NCBI GenBank assembly: GCA_030040595.1
Contig: JASHTL010000015.1
Coordinates: 1 to 6,364, forward strand
Source of the DNA: Microcaldota archaeon
Lineage (GTDB): Archaea; Micrarchaeota; Micrarchaeia; Micrarchaeales; CABMGC01
Reading direction: 5' to 3'
DNA length: 6,364 bases
The notes under the pieces were generated by a model that saw only the letters and a program-made list of their open reading frames with translations, was not told the DNA's origin and searched no databases. Numbering within the stretch: position 1 is the first letter of the stretch; the number at the start of each line of letters is the position of its first letter. The position numbers were made by a program, and so were the translations under genes. Shown here piece after piece: positions 1 to 5,597 of this stretch.

Positions 1-86
1 AACTGGGAACTCAGCATTGCACCTATGAAGGATCTCTGGTCCAGCTCGATCGGCAACGATTCAATCTCGAGCGCAAGAAGTGTCAT
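1..86 (-). CDS. Unrecognised protein, N-terminal fragment leaving the left edge
   Basis: Reading leftwards from an ATG at 86-84 there are 28 open codons plus two bases before the window ends, beginning MTLLALEIESLPIELDQ. The ATG lies 4 bases after the TGA of the 93-aa membrane protein, so this looks like the third gene of the same minus-strand operon. A weak Shine-Dalgarno-like GGTTGAT lies directly upstream, overlapping the preceding stop. The visible part is not membrane-like: it carries several acidic residues (E7, E9, E14, D16). Too little is present to name a family. The tight spacing is the main argument that it is real; a chance open frame of this length is possible. Confidence 0.4.
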   Translation of the reverse strand, partial: MTLLALEIESLPIELDQRSFIGAMLSSQ

Positions 87-90
87 GATA

Positions 91-372
91 TCAACCGAAG
101 TAGGCAAGCAGCAGGAGCAAGAGCGCCACATTCACAAGGGAAAGCATGTATACTTGTACAAGACCTGACTTCTCAACGTCTTTGTTGAGCAGCGATGCAA
201 CTCCTAGGATAATCAACGATGCTGCCGAGACTAGAATATACTCGTACGTATGCATTCCTGAAATAAGGGCGATTATGGAAACGGATGCAAAGATGCCGAT
301 CCCTGCAAATAGGAAGAGCATCTGCCTCGCGTGCCTCACTCCGCGTGCATAAAGCTCCCTGCCGAGGTTCAT
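91..372 (-). CDS. Small three-helix membrane protein, unknown function
   Basis: A 93-aa protein that I do not recognise. It has a basic N-terminus (R5, R10, R13, R16) followed by three clear hydrophobic segments, at about residues 18-38, 44-62 and 71-92. The loop between the second and third helices is charged (N-K-D-V-E-K). By the positive-inside rule the N-terminus should be cytoplasmic and the C-terminus outside; this is inference. The start ATG (372-370) overlaps the TGA of the upstream 63-aa gene in an ATGA, which implies translational coupling and fixes the start. It is followed 4 bases later by another possible gene. Tandem tiny membrane proteins suggest subunits of one membrane complex, but no known complex is identifiable. 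The whole stretch is continuously open and membrane-like, so I am fairly confident it is a gene. Confidence 0.75.
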   Translation of the reverse strand: MNLGRELYARGVRHARQMLFLFAGIGIFASVSIIALISGMHTYEYILVSAASLIILGVASLLNKDVEKSGLVQVYMLSLVNVALLLLLLAYFG

Positions 373-560
373 CCTCCCACCATCCTGACCGTTAATGCTA
401 TCAGGAAAAGGAGAAGCAGAGATGCACCTTTAGTGGTCAACGTTTCGGCATACTTGTCTTTCCCCAGCATCCTGCATATTATTATCGCATCGACAAACAG
501 TGCCGAGGCTATCGCGCTTGCATCTATTACTGCGTCAGCCAGGCCGAAGACAAGATACAT
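369..560 (-). CDS. Small two-helix membrane protein with acidic residues in the first helix
   Basis: A 63-aa protein of unknown family. Residues 1-32 are mostly hydrophobic but contain three aspartates (D9, D13, D24). After a short charged loop (K34, D35, K36) the second hydrophobic stretch covers about residues 46-60. The start is certain within this frame, because an in-frame TGA lies directly before the ATG at 560-558. A GGAG about 11 bases upstream is the only Shine-Dalgarno candidate and is poorly spaced. The gene ends in an ATGA overlap with the 93-aa membrane protein, so the two are almost certainly co-translated. A TATA-like element at 624-634 could serve this operon. Acidic residues inside a helix can mean ion binding or pairing with a basic helix of a partner, but that is speculation here. 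It does not show the helix motifs of ATP synthase c subunits. Confidence 0.65.
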   Translation of the reverse strand: MYLVFGLADAVIDASAIASALFVDAIIICRMLGKDKYAETLTTKGASLLLLFLIALTVRMVGG

Positions 561-623
561 TCACTCTTCTTCTCCGGCTGTGACTGGCCTCACCAAGAAA
601 GAGAACGATTAACATGAACAAGG

Positions 624-634
624 AAAATATATAC
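624..634 (-). promoter_or_regulatory. Probable TATA box for the small membrane-protein operon
   Basis: On the minus strand this reads GTATATATTTT, with a purine-rich BRE-like GCGAAAG just upstream. An archaeal start site 25-27 bases downstream would lie near 603, giving a leader of about 43 bases to the ATG at 560. It sits between the stop of the TPR gene (646) and the next operon on the same strand, so it could give that operon its own promoter. The element is AT-rich and nearly symmetric, so strand assignment is tentative. Confidence 0.4.
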
Positions 635-645
635 GTCTTTCGCCT

Positions 646-969
646 TTACTGTGGCGATAGGGGCAGTCTCGTCAGTCCCTCAAGTATAGCCATATAGGCT
701 CTGTTATCGTAAGTTAAAGCCAACCGGCCTGTTCCATCAGAAGTTGCTTTTCTTGACGCCTCTTTCCAGGCATCAGCAGCTTTATCCCACTCTCCATGTC
801 GCTGGTATTCCTGTGCCGTATCAACTATGCGTTGGACACGAGGGGAAGGCTTCTCATCAAGAAGAGAGGGAATCTTACCTATACTCATATTGTTCTCTTG
901 TCGCATCGGTATTATCCTTCCAAAATCGTTTATCTCGCGCGAGATTGGCTTCCGTATCGTTGTATCCAT
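646..969 (-). CDS. Small TPR-like protein
   Basis: A 107-aa soluble protein. Residues 1-40 are polar and probably poorly ordered. Residues about 45-78 fit one tetratricopeptide repeat: helix A around the AQEYQRHGEWDKA stretch, with G59, W61 and A64, and helix B with W68, A71 and A75. Residues 82-99 look like the first helix of a second, incomplete repeat. TPR units usually act in protein-protein binding; the partner is unknown. The ATG at 969 is preferred because a TATA box at 999-1006 would start transcription about 7 bases before it, giving a nearly leaderless message. Internal ATGs at residues 22 and 28 are possible alternatives. The gene and its flanks are visibly AT-richer than the gltX operon. 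Upstream on the same strand is the FKBP gene, more than 120 bases away, so this is probably a separate transcription unit. Family certainty is moderate because only one repeat is complete. Confidence 0.65.
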   Translation of the reverse strand: MDTTIRKPISREINDFGRIIPMRQENNMSIGKIPSLLDEKPSPRVQRIVDTAQEYQRHGEWDKAADAWKEASRKATSDGTGRLALTYDNRAYMAILEGLTRLPLSPQ

Positions 970-998
970 AATATCGCATTAACATTATTGTTTGCCAC

Positions 999-1006
999 AT
1001 ATATAA
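999..1006 (-). promoter_or_regulatory. TATA box of the TPR-like gene
   Basis: On the minus strand this reads TTATATAT, preceded by AAAATGC as a BRE-like A-rich stretch. It agrees well with the archaeal consensus. The centre is about 33 bases from the ATG at 969, so the predicted start site is near 976 and the leader would be under about 10 bases. The clean spacing supports both the promoter and the chosen start codon. Confidence 0.6.
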
Positions 1007-1096
1007 GCATTTTGTCATCTATCAATTCATCAGTAAGGCTTTGTTATTCAGTCACATTTCTAAACTATAAGAGTAGTCTGTGCAAATCTCTTTTCG

Positions 1097-1786
1097 CTAC
1101 TGCTTCTTCTCTTCCTTCCTTGCGTAGTCTTCCTTTACGACTACCTTGCTTACTTTTGGCATGTACTCGAGGATTGCGTTGACCATTGCGGTCTTGTTAA
1201 TGAAGTAATCCGCATCCTTCTCAACTTTCTCGCCGAACGAGAGCTCTACATCGTTATTCTCTAACTTTACCGAATCTGCCTTGAGGCTGCTCATCTCCGC
1301 CAGTGCAGCTACTCTCTCCTTCTCGCCATCAACCTTGGCCACGATCTTCAACTCGTAGGTCAATCTCTCCCCTGCCAAAGGATGATTAGCATCAACTGTT
1401 ACCCTGCCCGAGTTCACCGCGGTTATGACTGCAACCGTGCCGTCAAGGTCTATCTGCAATCCCGGCCTCGGATCGATGTCCCTCTTCTTGAAATCCGAGG
1501 CATGCATCACTCGCACCAGGTCAGGGTTCCGTTCGCCGAACGCGTCCTCGGGAGCAACCTCTATCTTCCTGCTCTCGTTTACATTCATCTCCCTGATGGC
1601 CTTCTCAAGTCCCTTTATAACAGTGCGCTTGCCTATTATGACAAGGCTAGGGCCGTATGTCCTCTCCTTGTTGTATATGTCGTTCTGTTCGGCAAGATTC
1701 TTCTGGGTCGTGTAGACCATGGTCCCGTCAGAAGCGCGCCATGCGCTGTACTCGACCTTTATGAAGTCGCCGTCGTTGAAGCTCAG
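1097..1786 (-). CDS. FKBP-type peptidyl-prolyl cis-trans isomerase, long archaeal (SlyD/FKBP26-like)
   Basis: Catalyses cis-trans isomerisation of X-Pro bonds and probably acts as a cytoplasmic folding chaperone; no signal peptide is visible. With a CTG start at 1786 the protein has 229 residues, the usual size of archaeal 26-kDa FKBPs. In order: the first FKBP strands (SFNDGDFIKVEY, about 2-13), a flap segment ending in PEDAFGERN (about 79-87), an inserted flap domain (about 92-130), the return motif NHPLAG (134-139) and strand LTYELKIV, then a C-terminal domain (about 153-229) ending in a lysine-rich tail. The first ATG (1720) would remove the first FKBP strand. No ATG, GTG or TTG lies between it and the in-frame TGA at 1825-1823. 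A perfect GGTGAT lies 3 bases before the CTG. The family is clear; only the start codon is unusual. It is divergent from the secreted-protein/gltX operon. Confidence 0.9.
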   Translation of the reverse strand: MSFNDGDFIKVEYSAWRASDGTMVYTTQKNLAEQNDIYNKERTYGPSLVIIGKRTVIKGLEKAIREMNVNESRKIEVAPEDAFGERNPDLVRVMHASDFKKRDIDPRPGLQIDLDGTVAVITAVNSGRVTVDANHPLAGERLTYELKIVAKVDGEKERVAALAEMSSLKADSVKLENNDVELSFGEKVEKDADYFINKTAMVNAILEYMPKVSKVVVKEDYARKEEKKQ

Positions 1787-1789
1787 AGT

Positions 1790-1795
1790 ATCACC
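1790..1795 (-). promoter_or_regulatory. Shine-Dalgarno site that decides the CTG start of the FKBP gene
   Basis: The minus strand reads GGTGAT followed by ACT and then CTG. The hexamer is fully complementary to an AUCACCUCC-type archaeal 16S tail. It is the only strong ribosome-binding site in the upstream open frame, and the codons after CTG encode the expected first strand of an FKBP domain. Confidence 0.65.
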
Positions 1796-1852
1796 AAATC
1801 GTTGTTGACGTTGCGCTTTGAATCAGGCACGCTGCAATACGCCAACCGAAAG

Positions 1853-1860
1853 CATATTAA
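1853..1860 (-). promoter_or_regulatory. Possible TATA box of the FKBP gene
   Basis: The minus strand reads TTAATATG. Transcription would start near 1830, leaving a leader of about 44 bases that includes the GGTGAT site. A second AT-rich candidate on this strand (TTTTTAATATC, about 1873-1883) is also possible, and the two cannot be separated by eye. Confidence 0.3.
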
Positions 1861-1873
1861 TTCTGTAACACAA

Positions 1874-1884
1874 GATATTAAAAA
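1874..1884 (+). promoter_or_regulatory. Possible TATA box of the secreted protein-gltX operon
   Basis: The plus strand reads GATATTAAAAA. A start site 25-27 bases downstream would be near 1906, giving a leader of about 20-30 bases before the first gene. This divergent region (1787-1935) must hold promoters for both directions, but the AT-rich elements overlap, so the assignment is tentative. Confidence 0.35.
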
Positions 1885-1935
1885 GTATCACGCCCAGCGG
1901 GCTCAGGCATTGGTGCTCAGAACAAAGTGGTCTTT

Positions 1936-2556
1936 ATGGAAAAAAAGAAGTTGATGATGCTGTTCTTCTCGCTCTTCCTCGCATTCGCGTTCATAGTATC
2001 GTATTCCTCGATACTCGGATACAGCGTCGCTGCCACGACCAGCACCAAGCTGAGCACTGTGGGCCCTACGGCATTCGCCACAGCGACAGCGAACGCGGTG
2101 GTAACCGGCTTCTACCCGATTCTAAACATTTCCGTCAAGTGCGGCAACTCAGTCGAGACAGGAGCTGTCTTCTCGGAGATGTCGAACAGCATAGCGCTCC
2201 TTGAGGCTAACAACAGCGTGTCGAACTTCTATCCGTTGCAGCACAACCTTTCGGTATACGCGGGCAACGCGAACACGCTCCAGATATACGAGTATGAGTA
2301 CTCGGGACTGAATGCAAGCGCAGTCACATGCGCTAAATTCTCCACAGGTGCAGTGGTTGAACTGCCGCCGCAGATAACCTTCCTCGTGGAATCACAGAAG
2401 GTGCCTGTCGCGTTACAGAACAGCAGCAGGAGCTACGTGCTGCCTGCAACGCTCACGCAGAACATGAGCGCCATTATTCCTGTGAAGATATCCGCGCTTC
2501 TCACCTCGAGCGGCGCACTATACGGCAACCTCAGCGTGACGAGGGCGCAGGTGTAA
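1936..2556 (+). CDS. Secreted or surface protein, sequon-rich, unknown family
   Basis: A 206-aa protein with a textbook Sec signal peptide: basic MEKKK, a hydrophobic core at about residues 6-28, and a likely cleavage site after S-V-A-A (residue 33). The mature part is rich in Ser, Thr, Ala and Asn and looks beta-strand-forming. It carries seven N-X-S/T sequons (N64, N92, N104, N126, N162, N176, N198) and only two cysteines (C69, C132), which could form one disulfide. There is no C-terminal membrane anchor. This pattern suggests a glycosylated, exported envelope protein; no named domain is recognisable. ATG 1936 gives a clean signal peptide. An in-frame GTG at 1927 adds three residues and has a loosely spaced GGTG upstream (1912-1915). 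Two bases separate its stop from the gltX start, so the two genes share an operon even though their roles look unrelated. Confidence 0.8.
   Translation: MEKKKLMMLFFSLFLAFAFIVSYSSILGYSVAATTSTKLSTVGPTAFATATANAVVTGFYPILNISVKCGNSVETGAVFSEMSNSIALLEANNSVSNFYPLQHNLSVYAGNANTLQIYEYEYSGLNASAVTCAKFSTGAVVELPPQITFLVESQKVPVALQNSSRSYVLPATLTQNMSAIIPVKISALLTSSGALYGNLSVTRAQV
2549..2553 (+). promoter_or_regulatory. Shine-Dalgarno site of gltX inside the preceding gene's last codons
   Basis: AGGTG lies 5 bases before the GTG at 2559 and overlaps the final codons of the secreted-protein gene. It supports the GTG start rather than the in-frame ATG at 2586, and suggests that translation of gltX is coupled to the upstream gene. 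Confidence 0.6.
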
Positions 2557-2558
2557 AC

Positions 2559-4280
2559 GTGTCAGTGTCCAGGGAAACCCTTGAGATGGCAAGGAAGCTG
2601 GCCATTAAGAACGCAATAGACTACGGAAGCGCGAAGGATGGCGCGGTAATAGCAAAGGTACTCTCGAAGTTCCCTGAACTCAAGTCGCAGATGAAGGATC
2701 TCACTGCCACTGTCAAGAAGGTCACGTCCGAAGTAAACGCGATGCCGAGGAAGGAGCTGGAAAGCGAATACTCGAAGTATGCCGAGGAATTCGAGCAGGC
2801 AGCTGCTGAGAAGGCGGAGAGGTCGGCAAAGCACAACTTCAGTATAGAAGGCGCTGAGGAAGGCAAATTCGTCACCAGGTTTCCTCCGGAACCTGGAGGG
2901 TATATGCACATAGGCAACGCAAAGGCCCTCTTCCTAGAAGACGAATTGAGAAGAGTGTACAAGGGGAAGCTGGTCCTCTACTTCGACGACACGAATCCCG
3001 ACAACGAGAAGCAGGAATTCGTCGACGCTTTCAAGGACGACTTCAAGTGGCTCGGCATAAAGTTCGACGACGAGTACTATGCGAGCGACAACATCCATGT
3101 GCTATACAAGTACGCGGCCGATGCGATAAAAAGGGGAGGCGCCTACGTCTGCACATGCTCCACTGAAGAGATACAGGAGAAGAGGCTTGCTGGAGAGAAG
3201 TGCAAGCACCGGATGCAGAGCATGGCTGAGACCGAGGCGATGTGGAACAAGATGCTCGACGGAGAGTTCAAGGACGGCGAGGCGATACTCAGATTCGTGG
3301 GAGACATGAAGTCGGAGAACACAACCATGCGCGATCCTACGCTCTTCAGGATAAAGCATGCAAGGCACTACAGGCAGGGCGAGAAATACTTTGTCTGGCC
3401 CACATACGATTTCTGCACGCCTATAATGGACTCGACAAGGGGAATAACGGACGTGCTGCGCGACAAGAGATACGAGATGCGCGACGCGCTCTACTTTGCC
3501 GTACTGGACATGCTTGGGCTTCGGAAGCCGCGCATAACAAGCTTCTCGGTCCTCGAGATAGCGAACAATGTGACGTCGAAGAGGAAACTGCGTGAGCTCA
3601 TAGCGCAGAAGCTCGTAAGCGGATGGGACGATCCGCGCCTTGTGACCATGATGGCCCTGAGAAGGAGGGGGATAACGCCACAGGCAATAAGGGAGTTCGT
3701 GCTCAGCTTCGGAATGGGCAGGTCGGAGAGCACCGCAGACATTGACGTGCTTCTCTCCATGAACAGGAAGATTATCGACGAGAAGGCTAAGCGCCTTTTC
3801 TTCATCGAGGAGCCAATTAAGCTTGACGTTTCCGGGACAGCCTCGAGGGAAGTCTCGCTCAGGCTCTATCCAGGATCGGAAACCGATTACAGGAATTACA
3901 CGGTCAATGGAGAACTCTTTATAAATGCAATGGACGGAAAGGTACTTCGTAAAGGCGACACAGTAAGGCTCAAGGACGCGTTCAACGTCACTGTCACAGG
4001 TACAGGAACAGAAATAACGGCAGAATACAGCGACAAAGACAATCCTGGGAAACTGTCTCGCATCCAGTGGATGACAAGAGACGATGCCGTGAAATGCGAA
4101 CTGGTCTTGGTAGGGAACCTGCTTGATGGCGAGACATTCAGCAAAGAGAGCCTCAGGCGCGTATCAGGTATTGCGGAAGGCTACTCCGCATCGCTGCAGA
4201 AAGGCGACATTGTGCAGTTCGATAGGCTAGGCTATTTCATACTGGACGACAGCAAAAGAAAGTCATTCATATCCCTATAG
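2559..4280 (+). CDS. gltX: Glutamyl-tRNA synthetase, archaeal type
   Basis: A 573-aa class I synthetase that attaches glutamate to tRNA with ATP in the cytoplasm. Archaeal enzymes of this type usually also mischarge tRNA-Gln, which GatDE then amidates; that is family knowledge and is not tested here. Residues 1-105 are the helical N-terminal extension typical of archaeal GluRS. The class I signature is at 108-123 (PPEPGGYMHIGNAKA), with HIGN in place of HIGH. The catalytic core continues through the VWPTYDF block (279-285) and GITDVLR (295-301). The KMSKS-equivalent is V-T-S-K-R-K (338-343), followed by GWDDPRL (355-361). Residues from about 415 form the beta-barrel anticodon-binding region. 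Length is normal and the frame is intact. The GTG start is set by AGGTG 5 bases upstream. It is the middle gene of a tightly packed operon, and its stop codon overlaps the ribosome-binding site of the next gene. Confidence 0.95.
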   Translation: MSVSRETLEMARKLAIKNAIDYGSAKDGAVIAKVLSKFPELKSQMKDLTATVKKVTSEVNAMPRKELESEYSKYAEEFEQAAAEKAERSAKHNFSIEGAEEGKFVTRFPPEPGGYMHIGNAKALFLEDELRRVYKGKLVLYFDDTNPDNEKQEFVDAFKDDFKWLGIKFDDEYYASDNIHVLYKYAADAIKRGGAYVCTCSTEEIQEKRLAGEKCKHRMQSMAETEAMWNKMLDGEFKDGEAILRFVGDMKSENTTMRDPTLFRIKHARHYRQGEKYFVWPTYDFCTPIMDSTRGITDVLRDKRYEMRDALYFAVLDMLGLRKPRITSFSVLEIANNVTSKRKLRELIAQKLVSGWDDPRLVTMMALRRRGITPQAIREFVLSFGMGRSESTADIDVLLSMNRKIIDEKAKRLFFIEEPIKLDVSGTASREVSLRLYPGSETDYRNYTVNGELFINAMDGKVLRKGDTVRLKDAFNVTVTGTGTEITAEYSDKDNPGKLSRIQWMTRDDAVKCELVLVGNLLDGETFSKESLRRVSGIAEGYSASLQKGDIVQFDRLGYFILDDSKRKSFISL

Positions 4281-4284
4281 GTGA
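4279..4284 (+). promoter_or_regulatory. Shine-Dalgarno site overlapping the gltX stop and deciding a TTG start
   Basis: AGGTGA begins inside the TAG stop of gltX (4278-4280) and lies 4 bases before the TTG at 4289. The strong match and ideal spacing make TTG the start, and they imply translational coupling to gltX. Confidence 0.65.
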
Positions 4285-4288
4285 CACA

Positions 4289-4948
4289 TTGCCTGCACTC
4301 GCACTCAACAACGAGAAGGAAGGTCACGATATCAGGCACGATACGTTCGAGTCAAACATACTCAAGAACGTCATAAGGGAATCATGGAAGGAGAGCGTGC
4401 CTGCAAAGGAGAAGGACAGGGAGAAGGCAAAGGAAACCGTATTCGAGCTCGACGAGCACGCGCTGAACATGAGGAAGATACTCAGCTCCTACGATTACGA
4501 GATAGCGAGCATGCCTTTGATAGTGGCAAACACCTCGCGCATGTCAAAGGACGAGAGGAGGCAGTATCTTGCCAGCATGGAGGCTATAGCGATGGGCAGC
4601 TCCAATCTATTCGGGCCGGAATTCGCGAACGTGATAATGGTGGGCATGCCGAAGAAGGCCAAGGACCGCAACTCCGCATCAAGGTATATTTCGCTGATAA
4701 TGCGCATTCTTGAGAGAAGGCAGGGAATGTACAAGCGCAGGATATACAGGGAGGGCGCGAAACTGCAGGGAGCATCGGCGCAGATCATACTACACAGTTC
4801 CAGCATCTTCAGGTTCTTCAGGAAGAAGAGGATAACATCGCTGAAGAGAGTAGTCGAGGTAAGGTCTTCCAGGATACGACGCATGGAGGCCAGGGCAGAC
4901 AGGTACTCCTACCTGCTGCAGAAGGTAAGGGAGAAGTCAAAGACATAA
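4289..4948 (+). CDS. Basic, helix-rich protein of unknown function, downstream of gltX
   Basis: A 219-aa protein that I cannot assign to a family. Residues 1-60 are highly charged with many Lys and Glu, and are probably helical or disordered. Residues 61-120 are more balanced and include hydrophobic stretches (about 71-81 and 112-120), which may be the folded core. Residues 121-219 carry roughly thirty Lys/Arg, including clusters at 143-154 (RRQGMYKRRIYR), 175-187 and 192-206. There is no cysteine, signal peptide or obvious membrane segment. The basic tail suggests contact with RNA, DNA or the ribosome, which would suit its place behind a tRNA synthetase, but this is inference from charge and context only. 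The TTG start is supported by AGGTGA 4 bases upstream; the gene begins 8 bases after the gltX stop and ends the operon. Base composition matches gltX, so recent acquisition is unlikely. Confidence 0.8.
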   Translation: MPALALNNEKEGHDIRHDTFESNILKNVIRESWKESVPAKEKDREKAKETVFELDEHALNMRKILSSYDYEIASMPLIVANTSRMSKDERRQYLASMEAIAMGSSNLFGPEFANVIMVGMPKKAKDRNSASRYISLIMRILERRQGMYKRRIYREGAKLQGASAQIILHSSSIFRFFRKKRITSLKRVVEVRSSRIRRMEARADRYSYLLQKVREKSKT

Positions 4949-5059
4949 GCCGGGAACCATTCTGCAGTTACGATTATTACCAATTATTATCCAGTATGAT
5001 GTACAATATCTGCTTTGCCTGTAGCGATATTTGTGGATCCCCTATAAACATTATGAAAA

Positions 5060-5275
5060 CTAGGACTTGGCTGTAACTACAGCGGCACCTGTGACCCGTT
5101 CAAGACTCTTTTTGGGCATTCGCTTGGAAACGTCAAGTATCTCTATGCTTATTATCTTGCCATTCTTGGTATAATCTACTATAACACCCTCGCCTATCTC
5201 TTCGCTTACGTGGTATTTGCCCTCTTGAAAGACTATATTGGCAGCATCTGCCTTCTTATCATATGTTATCTTCAT
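5060..5275 (-). CDS. DUF2283 family protein, possible antitoxin partner
   Basis: A 71-aa protein matching the DUF2283 pattern: the start MKITYDKKADAANI, then EEIGEGVIVDY (25-35), the turn KNGKI and the strand IISIEILDVSKR (41-52). Most known members are 60-80 aa, so it is complete apart from a slightly long C-terminal tail (about 53-71). Residue 13 is Asn within AANI, where family members often have Tyr in ALYI. Its ATG lies 5 bases after the stop of the DUF4258 gene, so the two form an operon. In archaea and bacteria these two families are often neighbours and are treated as a putative toxin-antitoxin-like pair, with this protein the likely antitoxin. That role is inferred from pairing and is not visible in the sequence. 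No clear Shine-Dalgarno precedes it, so translation may be coupled to the upstream gene. The local DNA is AT-richer than the flanking housekeeping genes. Confidence 0.85.
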   Translation of the reverse strand: MKITYDKKADAANIVFQEGKYHVSEEIGEGVIVDYTKNGKIISIEILDVSKRMPKKSLERVTGAAVVTAKS

Positions 5276-5280
5276 ATAAG

Positions 5281-5514
5281 TCAGCCATATCTCTCTATAT
5301 CTGCATAATATGCCGTAATTATTATATAAACCTCTCCTGTTTCCTCGTATATGACCCGTAATAGCCTTCCATTTACACTTCTCTGGGCTATCTTTCTATT
5401 GGACACTGAAGGTAGAATCCTATCTGGTTTTATTATAATGTCTTCAACCAGTTTCTTTTTAAGCCTCCTTTCGAGTATCTTCGCTTCCGCATGGTTTGTA
5501 TATTCGAATTTCAT
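5281..5514 (-). CDS. DUF4258 family protein, possible toxin partner
   Basis: A 77-aa protein with the DUF4258 layout: MKFEYTNHAEAKILERR (1-17) with the conserved H8 and the E15-R16 pair, then KP (29-30), the KIAQRSVNGRLLRVIYEE block (41-58) and a C-terminal IIITAYY (64-70). The family is small, and its strand pattern resembles compact RNase-type toxins, but catalysis has not been shown from sequence here. ATG 5514 is chosen because it gives the usual family N-terminus; a TTG at 5526 would add four residues and has no better ribosome-binding site. A weak AT-rich element at 5545-5555 would start transcription about 10 bases upstream of the ATG. It is followed 5 bases later by the DUF2283 gene, an arrangement typical of a two-gene module. 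It lies alone between prs and a convergent operon, in AT-richer DNA, which suggests a mobile or accessory insertion. Confidence 0.8.
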   Translation of the reverse strand: MKFEYTNHAEAKILERRLKKKLVEDIIIKPDRILPSVSNRKIAQRSVNGRLLRVIYEETGEVYIIITAYYADIERYG

Positions 5515-5544
5515 AGGACCACGCAATATTACTTGAAGCTACAG

Positions 5545-5555
5545 AAATAAAATAA
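5545..5555 (-). promoter_or_regulatory. Possible TATA-like element of the DUF4258-DUF2283 pair
   Basis: The minus strand reads TTATTTTATTT. Its centre is about 36 bases from the ATG at 5514, so transcription would begin near 5524 with a leader of about 10 bases. It is a poor consensus match, supported mainly by position in the 83-base gap after prs. Confidence 0.3.
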
Positions 5556-5597
5556 CATAGCAATCCGGTGGCTCTTCTCTAGCGACAGATTAGGGGT

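Noticed and set aside
331..612. Plus-strand 93-codon open frame over the small membrane-protein genes.
   Set aside because: The minus-strand frames there are membrane-like and joined by an ATGA overlap, while the plus-strand translation has no such support.
640..657. Short inverted repeat TCGCC / GGCGA around the stop of the TPR gene, considered as a terminator.
   Set aside because: The stem is only 5 bp with an 8-base loop, it overlaps the coding end, and the following T-run is 12 or more bases away and better explained as a TATA box.
1007..1040. CTGATGA and similar boxes on the minus strand, considered as a C/D-box guide RNA.
   Set aside because: The C box is imperfect, no correctly spaced D box is visible, and the region is explained by the TPR gene promoter.
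1382..1954. Plus-strand 190-codon open frame opposite the FKBP gene.
   Set aside because: It is antisense to a clearly recognised FKBP protein, and its translation shows no domain or plausible composition.
4996..5076. Plus-strand micro-ORF of 26 codons with C-F-A-C and a third Cys nearby, in the convergent gap.
   Set aside because: It has no Shine-Dalgarno or convincing TATA box, overlaps the end of the DUF2283 gene and is short enough to be chance.
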